From Acidovorax delafieldii (GTDB taxonomy: Bacteria > Pseudomonadota > Gammaproteobacteria > Burkholderiales > Burkholderiaceae_C), in assembly GCA_002327945.1 (NCBI GenBank), contig DCVY01000140.1:10594-15793 (forward strand): DNA of 5,200 nucleotides, given 5' to 3'. The position numbers and the translations under genes are program-made. Numbering within the stretch: position 1 is the first letter of the stretch; each line of letters begins with the position of its first letter. Under the pieces are notes generated by a model that was not told the origin of the DNA, made no database searches, and saw only the letters and a list, made by a program, of their open reading frames with translations. This document shows, piece after piece, positions 1 through 5,200 of this stretch.

Positions 1-540
1 ATGGGCCCCTCGGGCGCGGGCAAGGACTCGCTGCTCGACTGGCTGCGCCAGCACCTGCCCGCCTCCAGCCCAGTGCACTGGGCACGGCGCACCATCAGCC
101 GCGCTGCCACGTCCGGCGGCGAGACGCACGAAAGCGTGGATGACAGCACCTTCGCCCAGCTGCGCGACGCCCATGCCTTTGCGCTGCACTGGGAAGCCAA
201 TGGCCTGCACTATGGGGTGCGACACGCAGAACTGGAACCGCTGCGCCGCGGCGACTGGGTGCTGGTCAACGGCTCGCGCGCCTACCTGCCGCAAGCGCTG
301 CAACAATTTCCGGAACTGGTCGCCGTGCACATCACCGCCAGCCCCGGCGTGCTGCGCCAGCGCCTCGCAGCCCGCGGTCGCGAGACGGCGCAGCAAATCG
401 AGGCGCGGGTACAGCGTGCCGTTTCCTTCCAGCCCCCGCCCCACACGGCCGCCATCGAGGTGCGCAACGACAATGCCCTGGACGACGCGGGCCGCGCCCT
501 GCTGCATGCGCTGCAGCAACTGCCCGGCTGGCCCGCCTAA
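1..540 (+). CDS. phnN: Ribose 1,5-bisphosphate phosphokinase PhnN (5' end cut off by window edge)
   Basis: PhnN phosphorylates ribose 1,5-bisphosphate with ATP to give PRPP, the final step of the C-P lyase pathway for phosphonates, in the cytoplasm. The visible 179 residues start directly at the P-loop, GPSGAGKDS (residues 2-10); the Asp after the P-loop Lys is as in E. coli PhnN, as I recall it. Other family stretches are WEANGLHYGV (about 64-73), VNGSRAYLPQA (about 89-99) and a LAARGRE lid-like segment (about 122-128). E. coli PhnN is about 185 residues, with roughly eight before the Met that precedes the P-loop, so the ATG at position 1 is probably an internal Met and the true start lies left of the window. 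The stop is TAA at 538-540. phnN is usually the distal gene of a phn cluster, so C-P lyase genes may lie upstream; this cannot be seen here. A plain guanylate kinase is less likely given the NGSRAYLPQA segment and the short length. Confidence 0.93.
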   Translation: MGPSGAGKDSLLDWLRQHLPASSPVHWARRTISRAATSGGETHESVDDSTFAQLRDAHAFALHWEANGLHYGVRHAELEPLRRGDWVLVNGSRAYLPQALQQFPELVAVHITASPGVLRQRLAARGRETAQQIEARVQRAVSFQPPPHTAAIEVRNDNALDDAGRALLHALQQLPGWPA

Positions 541-584
541 CCATGCCATTGCCGTGGCGCTTTCATCCTGCACCTTGCCGATCC

Positions 585-1007
585 ATGACCTCCATCACGA
601 TCTATCACAACCCGAGATGCGGCACCTCCCGCAACACCCTGGCCATGATCCGCAACAGCGGCGTGGAGCCCGAGGTCATTGAATACCTCAAGACCCCGCC
701 CAGCCGCGCAACCCTCGTGGCGCTGATCGCGGCCATGGGCAAACCCGTGATCGATGCTGTGCGCAGCAAAGAGGCTGTTTTCACCGCGCTGAACCTGGGC
801 GCCCCCGGCGTGACGGACGAGCAGCTCATCGATGCCATGCTGCAGCATCCCCTCCTCATCAACCGCCCCATCGTGGTCACGCCGCTGGGCACGCGCCTGT
901 GCCGGCCCTCCGAGGCGGTGCTGGACATCCTGCCCCAGCCGCAGCAAGGCGCCTTCACCAAGGAAGACGGCGAGGTGGTCATCGATGCCCATGGCCAGCG
1001 CGCCTGA
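585..1007 (+). CDS. arsC: Arsenate reductase ArsC, glutaredoxin/glutathione-coupled
   Basis: This cytoplasmic enzyme reduces arsenate to arsenite with electrons from glutathione and glutaredoxin. The 140-residue product closely resembles plasmid R773 ArsC (141 residues). It has the catalytic loop YHNPRCGTSRNT with Cys12, and the three arginines that bind the oxyanion in R773 are at the same numbers: Arg60, Arg94 (in LLINRPIVVTP) and Arg107 (in LGTRLCRPSE). The tail GAFTKEDGE is also family-typical. This completeness argues for a true ArsC rather than the shorter YfgD or Spx relatives. An in-frame ATG at 543 would add 14 residues; I prefer 585 because family proteins begin a few residues before ITIYHNP. 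Neither start has a clear ribosome binding site. The gene begins 44 bases after the phnN stop, with no terminator between, so co-transcription is plausible. No ArsR, ArsB or Acr3 gene is visible; arsenite export would depend on genes elsewhere or on the next gene. Confidence 0.96.
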   Translation: MTSITIYHNPRCGTSRNTLAMIRNSGVEPEVIEYLKTPPSRATLVALIAAMGKPVIDAVRSKEAVFTALNLGAPGVTDEQLIDAMLQHPLLINRPIVVTPLGTRLCRPSEAVLDILPQPQQGAFTKEDGEVVIDAHGQRA

Positions 1008-1073
1008 CGCGCGGACCACACCGCCCGCAACCGGTCAAAAGCCCCGGCTGCGCGCTCTGTGGCACCACCGTTC

Positions 1074-2330
1074 ATGAGACCCCCATCACAGCGCTGGACC
1101 GTGGCCCGCCTGGGCAGCACGCAAACCCTGGCCTGGGCCTCGTCGTATTACCTGCCAGCCATGCTGGCCGAGCCCATGGCGCGCGACCTGGGCGTGGCCA
1201 CGCCCATGGTGTTTGCGGCGTTCTCGGTGGCGCTCATCGTGTCGGCCTTGCTGGGCCCGCTGGCGGGCCGGGCAATTGACCGGCACGGCGGCCGTCCGGT
1301 GCTGGTTGGCACTAACTTGCTGTTTGCCGCCAGCCTGGCGGGCCTGGGCCTGGCGCAAGGCCCCATCGGCCTGTTCGCAGCCTGGGTGCTGATGGGCGTG
1401 GCCATGGGCTCGGGCCTGTACGAAGCGGCTTTTGCCACGCTGGTGCGCCTGTACGGCCAGAACGCGCGCGGCGCCATCACCGGGATCACGCTGATTGCTG
1501 GCTTTGCCAGCACCGTGGGCTGGCCGCTATCGGCCTGGATGGAAGTGCAATGGGGCTGGCGCGGCGCATGTTTTGGCTGGGCCGCTTTGCACCTGCTGGT
1601 GGGCGTGCCGCTCAATGGCTGGCTACCCCGCGCTGCCGGAGCGATGCAACCCACAACAGCCCCCGCCAGGGCATCCGCCGCCGGCTCGGCAACCGGTGCG
1701 CCAGCGCCGGCAACAGTGACGAAACCAGCGCCCGCCGGCGCCGCCAGCCCGCTGCGTGCCACGGTACTGCTGTCGTTCGTGTTTGCCGTCACCTGGTTTA
1801 CCAGCACCGCCATGGCGGCCCATTTGCCGCGCCTGCTGCAGACCAGCGGCACCTCGCTGCAGCAGGCGGTGGCGATCGCCGCCCTGGTGGGCCCCGCGCA
1901 GGTGGTGGCGCGCCTGCTCGAATTTGGCCTGCTGCGCCGCATGCACCCGCTGCTGTCGGCCCAGCTGGCCGCCGCGGCCCACCCGGTGGGGGCTGCTATT
2001 CTGATGCTGGTGGGCGGCCCCGCAGCGGCGGTGTTCACCGTGCTGCACGGCGCGGGCAACGGCATCCTGACCATTGCCAAGGGCACGCTGCCGCTGGTGC
2101 TGTTCGGCCCCGCGGGTTATGGTGCCCGCCAGGGACTCATGATGGTGCCCGCCCGCGTGGCGCAGGCCTTTGCACCGGTGCTGTTCGGCATGCTGCTGGA
2201 CAGCGTGGGCGTCGCAGCGCTGTGGCTGACGGCGCTGCTAGGGCTGGCGGCACTGGGGGCGCTGCGGGTGCTGCGGCCCGCGTCCCAGCGAAGCACCCGC
2301 AAGGCGCCTGTCAAACCTGATCCAACCTGA
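1074..2330 (+). CDS. Major facilitator superfamily (MFS) transporter
   Basis: An inner-membrane secondary transporter of about 418 residues, the usual MFS size. Hydrophobic segments fill both halves, consistent with 12 helices. The MFS motif A between helices 2 and 3 is visible at about residues 61-76 (GPLAGRAIDRHGGRP). The halves are separated by a cytoplasmic loop at about 191-225 made almost only of Ala, Pro, Thr, Ser and Gly. The C-terminal half carries GAGNGILTIAKGTLP and then FGPAGYGARQG. The tail after the last helix (RPASQRSTRKAPVKP) is basic. The substrate cannot be read from sequence. Its place 66 bases after arsC makes an arsenic-related or other anion substrate possible, but this is inference from position only. 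A GTG at 1059 in the same frame would add five residues; neither start has a convincing ribosome binding site, and I chose the ATG. No hairpin with a T-tract follows the stop. Confidence 0.9.
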   Translation: MRPPSQRWTVARLGSTQTLAWASSYYLPAMLAEPMARDLGVATPMVFAAFSVALIVSALLGPLAGRAIDRHGGRPVLVGTNLLFAASLAGLGLAQGPIGLFAAWVLMGVAMGSGLYEAAFATLVRLYGQNARGAITGITLIAGFASTVGWPLSAWMEVQWGWRGACFGWAALHLLVGVPLNGWLPRAAGAMQPTTAPARASAAGSATGAPAPATVTKPAPAGAASPLRATVLLSFVFAVTWFTSTAMAAHLPRLLQTSGTSLQQAVAIAALVGPAQVVARLLEFGLLRRMHPLLSAQLAAAAHPVGAAILMLVGGPAAAVFTVLHGAGNGILTIAKGTLPLVLFGPAGYGARQGLMMVPARVAQAFAPVLFGMLLDSVGVAALWLTALLGLAALGALRVLRPASQRSTRKAPVKPDPT

Positions 2331-2408
2331 ATCAACCGGATTAATGCCCCGGAACGGCATGGCCAGCTGGTGTCTACACTGCAGGCCACCCCTGCTCTTC
2401 TTGCCGAC

Positions 2409-3557
2409 ATGCCACTTTCGTTTCTGCCACGCCTTGCACTGCTCTGCCTCTTGGCGCTGGTGCTGCCGGGCTGCGCCAGCCAGGGCAGCGCGCTGGGCTA
2501 TTACTGGCAATCCGTGCGGGGGCATCTGCAGATCATGCAGGCAGCCGAGCCGATTGACCGCTGGATGGCCCGCACCGACATCGCACCCGCGCTGCGCGAG
2601 CGGCTGCAGCTGGCCCAGCGCGCCCGCGCCTTTGCCGTGGCCGAACTTGGCCTGCCCGACAACGCCAGCTACCGCCGCTATGCCGACCTGAAGCGCCCGT
2701 ATGCCGTGTGGAACGTGGTGGCCGCGCCGCCCTATGCGCTCACGCTGCACCGCTGGTGCTTTCCGGTCACGGGTTGCATTGGCTACCGCGGCTACTTCAC
2801 CGAAGCCGATGCGCGGGCCGAGGCGATTCAGCTGGCCGCACAAGGCCTGGAAGTCGATGTGTATGGCGTGCCCGCCTACTCCACCCTGGGCTACATGAAC
2901 TGGGCCGGTGGCGACCCGCTGCTCTCCACCTTCATCGCCTGGCCCGAGGGCGAGTTTGTGCGCCTGCTTTTCCACGAACTGGCACACCAGGTGGTCTATG
3001 CGCAGGGCGACACGCTGTTCAACGAATCGTTTGCCACGGCGGTGGAGCGGCTTGGCAGCGCGCAGTGGCTGGCCACACAGGCCACCGCACAGGCCCGCGA
3101 GGCCTTTGCCGAAAGCAGCAGACGGCGCAGCGCCTTTCGCGCCCTGACGCGCGCCACAAGAGCGCGACTGGCGGCAATTTACGCGCAAAAAGAGGCGCTG
3201 GCACATGATGGGAAAGCGCTGGAAGCCATGAAAAGCGAAGCAATGCAGGCCTTTCGCAGCGACTACGCCGCGCTGCGGGCCGGCTGGCTAAAAGCCCGGC
3301 ACGGCCGCCCCGCCGCCGCGAATCCCGCACCACTGGCGGGTTACGACCGCTGGGTGGCCCGGGCCAACAACGCCAGCTTTGCCGCCCAGGCAGCCTACGA
3401 CGAACTGGTGCCGGCGTTCGAAGCCCTGTTCGAGCGCGAGGGCCACCAGTGGCCCCGGTTTTATGATGCCGTCAGACAACTGGCGCAGCAGCCCGAAGCG
3501 CAACGCCACCAGAGCCTGCGCGCACTCACAACCCCCAAGGAGACCCCCGGTGCCTGA
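2409..3557 (+). CDS. Predicted zinc aminopeptidase lipoprotein (COG4324 / PF10023-like)
   Basis: A 382-residue product starting with a lipoprotein signal peptide: Arg8, a Leu/Ala-rich core and the lipobox LPGC with Cys22, so it is probably lipid-anchored facing the periplasm. It has a zinc metallopeptidase signature HELAHQ (His189, Glu190, His193). Glu213, in NESFATAVE (205-213), lies 20 residues after the second His, the spacing of the third zinc ligand in thermolysin-like enzymes; Glu206 in the same block is an alternative. Upstream, RWCFPVTGCIGYRGYF has two Cys (117 and 123) that could form a disulfide in the periplasm. The overall pattern matches the family annotated as predicted aminopeptidase; I know of no established substrate. 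A GTG at 2370 would add 13 residues before the signal peptide. I chose the ATG at 2409 because it gives a normal-length signal, though no clear ribosome binding site marks it. The 3' end overlaps the next gene by 8 bases. Confidence 0.87.
   Translation: MPLSFLPRLALLCLLALVLPGCASQGSALGYYWQSVRGHLQIMQAAEPIDRWMARTDIAPALRERLQLAQRARAFAVAELGLPDNASYRRYADLKRPYAVWNVVAAPPYALTLHRWCFPVTGCIGYRGYFTEADARAEAIQLAAQGLEVDVYGVPAYSTLGYMNWAGGDPLLSTFIAWPEGEFVRLLFHELAHQVVYAQGDTLFNESFATAVERLGSAQWLATQATAQAREAFAESSRRRSAFRALTRATRARLAAIYAQKEALAHDGKALEAMKSEAMQAFRSDYAALRAGWLKARHGRPAAANPAPLAGYDRWVARANNASFAAQAAYDELVPAFEALFEREGHQWPRFYDAVRQLAQQPEAQRHQSLRALTTPKETPGA
3537..3542 (+). promoter_or_regulatory. Shine-Dalgarno site for the PHA-system gene
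   Basis: AAGGAG lies 7 bases before a GTG at 3550, inside the last codons of the peptidase gene. It is the strongest ribosome binding site in the window. It fixes the start of the next gene at a GTG that makes an 8-base overlap, rather than at the earlier in-frame ATG at 3379, and it suggests translational coupling. Confidence 0.85.
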
Positions 3558-3969
3558 CATCCATATCCACCGCGCACACCACCTGGGCTTCACCGAAGCC
3601 CGCAAAATCGGTTATTCCTGGGCCGAGAAGGCCGAGAGAAAATTTGACATGGAATGCACCTACAAAGAAGGCGATGTGCAGGACACGCTGCATTTCACCC
3701 GTGCCGGCGTGAAAGGCATCCTGCTGGTGGACGCCCACCATTTTGAAATGACGGCCGAGCTCGGCTTCCTGTTTGGCGCCTTCAAGGCGCGCATCGAAGC
3801 CGAAATCGGCGAGCAGCTCGATGCGCTTTTGAACGCTCCACACCCCGTCGCGCGCAAGTCCGCGTCGACCAAAAAACAGGCGCCCGCCAAGGAGGGCGCA
3901 GAGCACAATACCGCCCGCCGCGCTCCCGCCCAGGCCGCAGCCCCCAAGGCAGTGAAGGCCGTGCAATGA
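3550..3969 (+). CDS. Polyhydroxyalkanoate system / granule-region protein (PF09650-like)
   Basis: A 139-residue protein starting at GTG, set by the AAGGAG seven bases upstream. The N-terminal part (about 1-95) matches the small family annotated as putative polyhydroxyalkanoic acid system protein: IHIHRAHHLGFTEARK at the start, then WAEKAERKF, TLHFTRAGVKG and a closing FEMTAELGFLFGAFKARIE segment. The family is found near PHA synthesis genes and its biochemical role is not established as far as I know. The remaining 44 residues (96-139) form a low-complexity tail rich in Ala, Lys, Arg and Pro (for example STKKQAPAKEG and AAPKAVKAVQ) that is probably disordered. It recalls the histone-like tail of the phasin PhaF, though this is only a compositional resemblance. 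The gene overlaps the upstream peptidase by 8 bases and the downstream nitroreductase by 4. No PHA synthase, depolymerase or classical phasin gene is visible in the window. Confidence 0.84.
   Translation: MPDIHIHRAHHLGFTEARKIGYSWAEKAERKFDMECTYKEGDVQDTLHFTRAGVKGILLVDAHHFEMTAELGFLFGAFKARIEAEIGEQLDALLNAPHPVARKSASTKKQAPAKEGAEHNTARRAPAQAAAPKAVKAVQ
3954..3958 (+). promoter_or_regulatory. Shine-Dalgarno site for the nitroreductase gene
   Basis: GAAGG lies 7 bases before the ATG at 3966, within the end of the PHA-system gene. It supports 3966 over the next in-frame ATG at 3981 and fits coupled translation through the ATGA overlap. Confidence 0.6.
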
Positions 3970-4685
3970 ACCCGCCCAACATGCAAGCCGCCGTCGCGGC
4001 GCCTGCCGGGGCAACGCCGGCCTACGAAACACTGTCCAACCTGCTGCACACCCGCTACAGCTGCCGCGCCTTTGTGCCACAAGCGCTGGAGCGCGCCACC
4101 ATCGACCGCATCCTGGCCGCCGCCCAGCGCACGGCCTCATGGTGCAATGCGCAGCCCTGGCAGCTCACCATCGCCAGCGGCGCCACCCTGGCCCGCCTGC
4201 GCAGCGCCCTGCAGGCCCATGTGGCCGCCGAGCCCCCGGCGCCCGACCTGCCCTGGCCGCGTGAATACCGGGGGGTGTACCAGGAGCGGCGGCGCGAATG
4301 CGGCTGGGGTCTTTATGAAGCCCTGGGCATTCCAAAAGGTGACCGCGAGGCCTCCGCCCGGCAGGCCGCAGAAAACTTCACCATGTTCGGCGCGCCGCAT
4401 GTGGCCATCGTCAGCAGCGACGAGGCCCTGGGCGTGTATGGCGCGGTGGACTGCGGGGCCTATGTGGGCAACTTCCTTTTGGCCGCCCACAGCCTGGGCG
4501 TGGCCACTGTTGCGCAGGCCGCGCTGGCCGCCTACCCCGGCGTGCTGCGCGAGGTGCTGGGCATTGCCGCAGACCGCAACATTGTCTGCGGCATCTCGTT
4601 CGGCCTGGCCGACGCGGCGCATGCAGCCAACCGGTATCGCACGCAGCGCGCAGCCCCTGGCGACAGCGTGACCTGGCTCGATTGA
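3966..4685 (+). CDS. Nitroreductase family FMN-dependent oxidoreductase
   Basis: A 239-residue cytoplasmic flavoprotein of the nitroreductase (NfnB/NfsB-like) superfamily, whose members use NAD(P)H to reduce nitroaromatics, quinones or other electrophiles. FMN-phosphate-binding residues are recognisable in TRYSCRAF (29-36, Arg30, Ser32, Arg34), followed by SWCNAQPWQ (58-66), where Asn61 and Gln63 are the usual flavin contacts. The second half has the conserved helix GAYVGNFLLAAHSLGV (164-179), and the C-terminal CGISFGLAD (208-216) corresponds to the family's glycine-rich strand. The insertion at about 84-125, with a run of arginines (QERRRECGWG), is characteristic of the longer members of this family. 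Translation starts in the ATGA overlap with the preceding gene. The natural substrate cannot be told from sequence. This is the last rightward gene, and a hairpin follows 29 bases after the stop. Confidence 0.92.
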   Translation: MNPPNMQAAVAAPAGATPAYETLSNLLHTRYSCRAFVPQALERATIDRILAAAQRTASWCNAQPWQLTIASGATLARLRSALQAHVAAEPPAPDLPWPREYRGVYQERRRECGWGLYEALGIPKGDREASARQAAENFTMFGAPHVAIVSSDEALGVYGAVDCGAYVGNFLLAAHSLGVATVAQAALAAYPGVLREVLGIAADRNIVCGISFGLADAAHAANRYRTQRAAPGDSVTWLD

Positions 4686-4710
4686 CGCAGTGTCGGCTGC
4701 CACGCCTGTG

Positions 4711-4733
4711 AAAAAAGCGGCTTGACGCCGCTT
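4711..4733 (-). terminator. Rho-independent terminator between convergent genes
   Basis: A perfect 7-base inverted repeat, AAGCGGC (4715-4721) and GCCGCTT (4727-4733), encloses the loop TTGAC. On the minus strand the second arm runs directly into a T-tract (complement of the six A at 4711-4716), giving a textbook terminator about 30 bases after the stop of the acyl-CoA-binding protein gene. On the plus strand the hairpin is followed only by GGTTTCTT, so termination of the nitroreductase transcript should be weaker but possible. Confidence 0.88.
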
Positions 4734-4765
4734 GGTTTCTTGAACCGATCCGTGCTCTCAGCCTC

Positions 4766-5020
4766 TCAGCCCAGCGCCGCAATCAGGTCGATGTACTGCT
4801 GCTTGGCCGCATCGGCCGCGGTGCCCTTGAGCTTTTCCCAAGCATCCCATTTGGCGCGGGCCACCATGTCGGAGAAGCTGGGCTTCTTATCAAAGTTGTC
4901 GCCTGCCGTGGCCTGCTTGTACAGCGCATAGATTTTGAGCAGCGTGGCGTTGTCGGGGCGCTCACTGAGGTTCTTGGAATTGGCCACAGCGGCTTCGAAA
5001 GTGGTGTTCAGGTCGGCCAT
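4766..5020 (-). CDS. Acyl-CoA-binding protein (ACBP)
   Basis: A single-domain four-helix cytosolic protein of 84 residues that binds medium- and long-chain acyl-CoA esters, buffering and delivering them. The acyl-CoA contact residues of bovine ACBP are all present with a constant offset of three: Tyr31, Tyr34 and Lys35 in YALYKQATAGD, Lys57, Trp58 and Trp61 in RAKWDAWEKLKG, and Tyr76 in QQYIDLI. Length is close to the family's 86-90 residues. The start at 5020 is supported by AAGGAA eight bases upstream; a TTG-started extension to 5161 would add 47 residues unlike the family and is rejected. The gene is transcribed leftward, apparently alone, and ends at the shared hairpin. ACBP is common in eukaryotes and patchy in bacteria, so its presence is notable. 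A role in fatty-acid or PHA metabolism is inference. Confidence 0.95.
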   Translation of the reverse strand: MADLNTTFEAAVANSKNLSERPDNATLLKIYALYKQATAGDNFDKKPSFSDMVARAKWDAWEKLKGTAADAAKQQYIDLIAALG

Positions 5021-5028
5021 GTCGTTCG

Positions 5029-5034
5029 TTCCTT
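5029..5034 (-). promoter_or_regulatory. Shine-Dalgarno site for the ACBP gene
   Basis: Minus-strand AAGGAA preceded by a run of A, eight bases before the ATG at 5020. It decides between the short ACBP start and the longer in-frame extension. Confidence 0.75.
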
Positions 5035-5089
5035 TTTTGTCCCGGGAGGCTGTCGGACTTGAGCCACGGGAACGTGCCACAAGACGAAA

Positions 5090-5130
5090 GCAAGTGTTTT
5101 GCGCCATTGGCAAACAGACTTTTGCCTTGC
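5090..5130. repeat. Nested inverted repeats upstream of the ACBP gene
   Basis: A perfect 6-base inverted repeat GGCAAA (5109-5114) and TTTGCC (5121-5126) with a 6-base spacer sits about 90 bases before the ACBP start. It shares its left arm with a second, imperfect hairpin at 5098-5114 (GCC-ATT-GGC core flanked by TTT and AAA, with a two-base bulge). Outer arms GCAAG (5090-5094) and CTTGC (5126-5130) are also complementary. There is no T-tract, so it is not a terminator. It could be an operator or a leader-RNA structure, or chance. Confidence 0.35.
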
Positions 5131-5200
5131 AGCGCTTCGAATTTGCGGAGGGATCAAGCAACCATCTCTTAGGGCTTCCTGGACTTCATAGGGCAGGTGT

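Larger units (their letters stand above)
5021..5200. other. Intergenic leader upstream of the ACBP gene, no gene recognised
   Basis: This stretch is visibly less GC-rich than the genes, as expected for intergenic DNA. It holds the ACBP ribosome binding site and the inverted repeats at 5090-5130. I found no convincing -35/-10 pair for the leftward gene. One minus-strand frame stays open from the right edge (5199) to a TGA at 5008-5010, overlapping the ACBP start, but its product resembles nothing I know and its codon choice does not favour G/C at third positions as the real genes do, so I do not call it. Confidence 0.5.

Noticed and set aside
1..3. ATG at the first base as the true start of phnN
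   Set aside because: The P-loop would begin at residue 2, leaving no first beta strand. E. coli PhnN has about eight residues before the equivalent Met, so the start is taken to lie outside the window.
543..584. A 14-residue N-terminal extension of ArsC
   Set aside because: It has no ribosome binding site and no counterpart in R773 ArsC. The start at 585 gives 140 residues and the standard Cys12, Arg60, Arg94 and Arg107 numbering.
998..1012. GCGCG/CGCGC inverted repeat around the arsC stop as a terminator
   Set aside because: The stem is only five bases, the repeat is within GC-rich coding sequence and no T-tract follows.
1148..2086. 312-codon minus-strand open frame opposite the MFS gene
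   Set aside because: Long antisense frames are expected opposite high-GC genes. The product has no recognisable motif, while the plus strand encodes a clear MFS protein.
2344..2360. ATGCC/GGCAT inverted repeat between the MFS and peptidase genes as a terminator or operator
   Set aside because: The stem is five bases with a seven-base loop and no T-tract, so it is too weak to call.
2375..2380. TACACT as a -10 promoter element before the peptidase gene
   Set aside because: No -35-like hexamer lies 16-18 bases upstream. If real, it would favour the ATG at 2409 over the GTG at 2370, but one hexamer is not enough evidence.
2238..3206. 322-codon minus-strand open frame opposite the peptidase gene
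   Set aside because: Same shadow effect. The opposite strand carries a lipobox and HExxH motif in a coherent protein, and this frame shows no domain.
5021..5161. 47-residue N-terminal extension of ACBP from a TTG start
   Set aside because: The added residues do not resemble the family, and a good Shine-Dalgarno sequence sits before the ATG at 5020.
5008..5199. Open minus-strand frame running from the right edge into the ACBP start, possibly the tail of another gene
   Set aside because: The product is unrecognisable, third-position G/C bias is weak, and the frame runs through the A-rich ribosome binding site. It is most likely intergenic.

Overview
This is a dense, high-GC (about two thirds G+C by eye) bacterial chromosomal segment. 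The gene families fit a betaproteobacterium of the Burkholderiales, most likely Comamonadaceae (Acidovorax-like): a COG4324-type lipoprotein peptidase, a polyhydroxyalkanoate (PHA) system protein, a free-standing acyl-CoA-binding protein and an R773-like ArsC. That placement is inferred from family distribution and composition, not from a marker gene. No RNA gene, insertion sequence, CRISPR array, phage gene or attachment site is visible.

Layout. Six genes read rightward and one reads leftward. (1) 1-540: 3' part of phnN, ribose 1,5-bisphosphate phosphokinase, the last step of the C-P lyase phosphonate pathway; its first few codons lie left of the window. (2) 585-1007: arsC, a glutaredoxin-coupled arsenate reductase with Cys12, Arg60, Arg94 and Arg107 all present. 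(3) 1074-2330: a 12-helix major facilitator transporter with a low-complexity Ala/Pro/Thr central loop. (4) 2409-3557: a lipoprotein with an HExxH zinc motif, a predicted aminopeptidase. (5) 3550-3969: a PHA granule-region protein with an added basic Ala/Lys/Pro tail. (6) 3966-4685: an FMN nitroreductase. (7) On the minus strand, 4766-5020: an acyl-CoA-binding protein. It converges on the nitroreductase across a hairpin at 4711-4733 that is a strong terminator for the leftward gene and a weaker one for the rightward genes.

How the genes relate. phnN, arsC and the transporter follow each other at 44- and 66-base gaps with no terminator between, so they may share a transcript. The chemistry is phosphonate/phosphate and arsenate handling, two related oxyanions. 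The next three genes are packed more tightly: the peptidase and PHA-protein genes overlap by 8 bases, and the PHA-protein and nitroreductase genes overlap by 4 (ATGA), with good ribosome binding sites inside the preceding gene. They are very probably one translationally coupled unit, although their functions do not form an obvious pathway. The acyl-CoA-binding protein fits acyl-CoA/PHA metabolism but is transcribed separately.

I found no clear candidate for an undescribed multi-gene system. The points most worth a second look are the arsC-transporter pairing beside phnN, the coupled peptidase/PHA/nitroreductase trio, the histone-like tail on the PHA protein, and nested inverted repeats in the leader of the acyl-CoA-binding protein gene.
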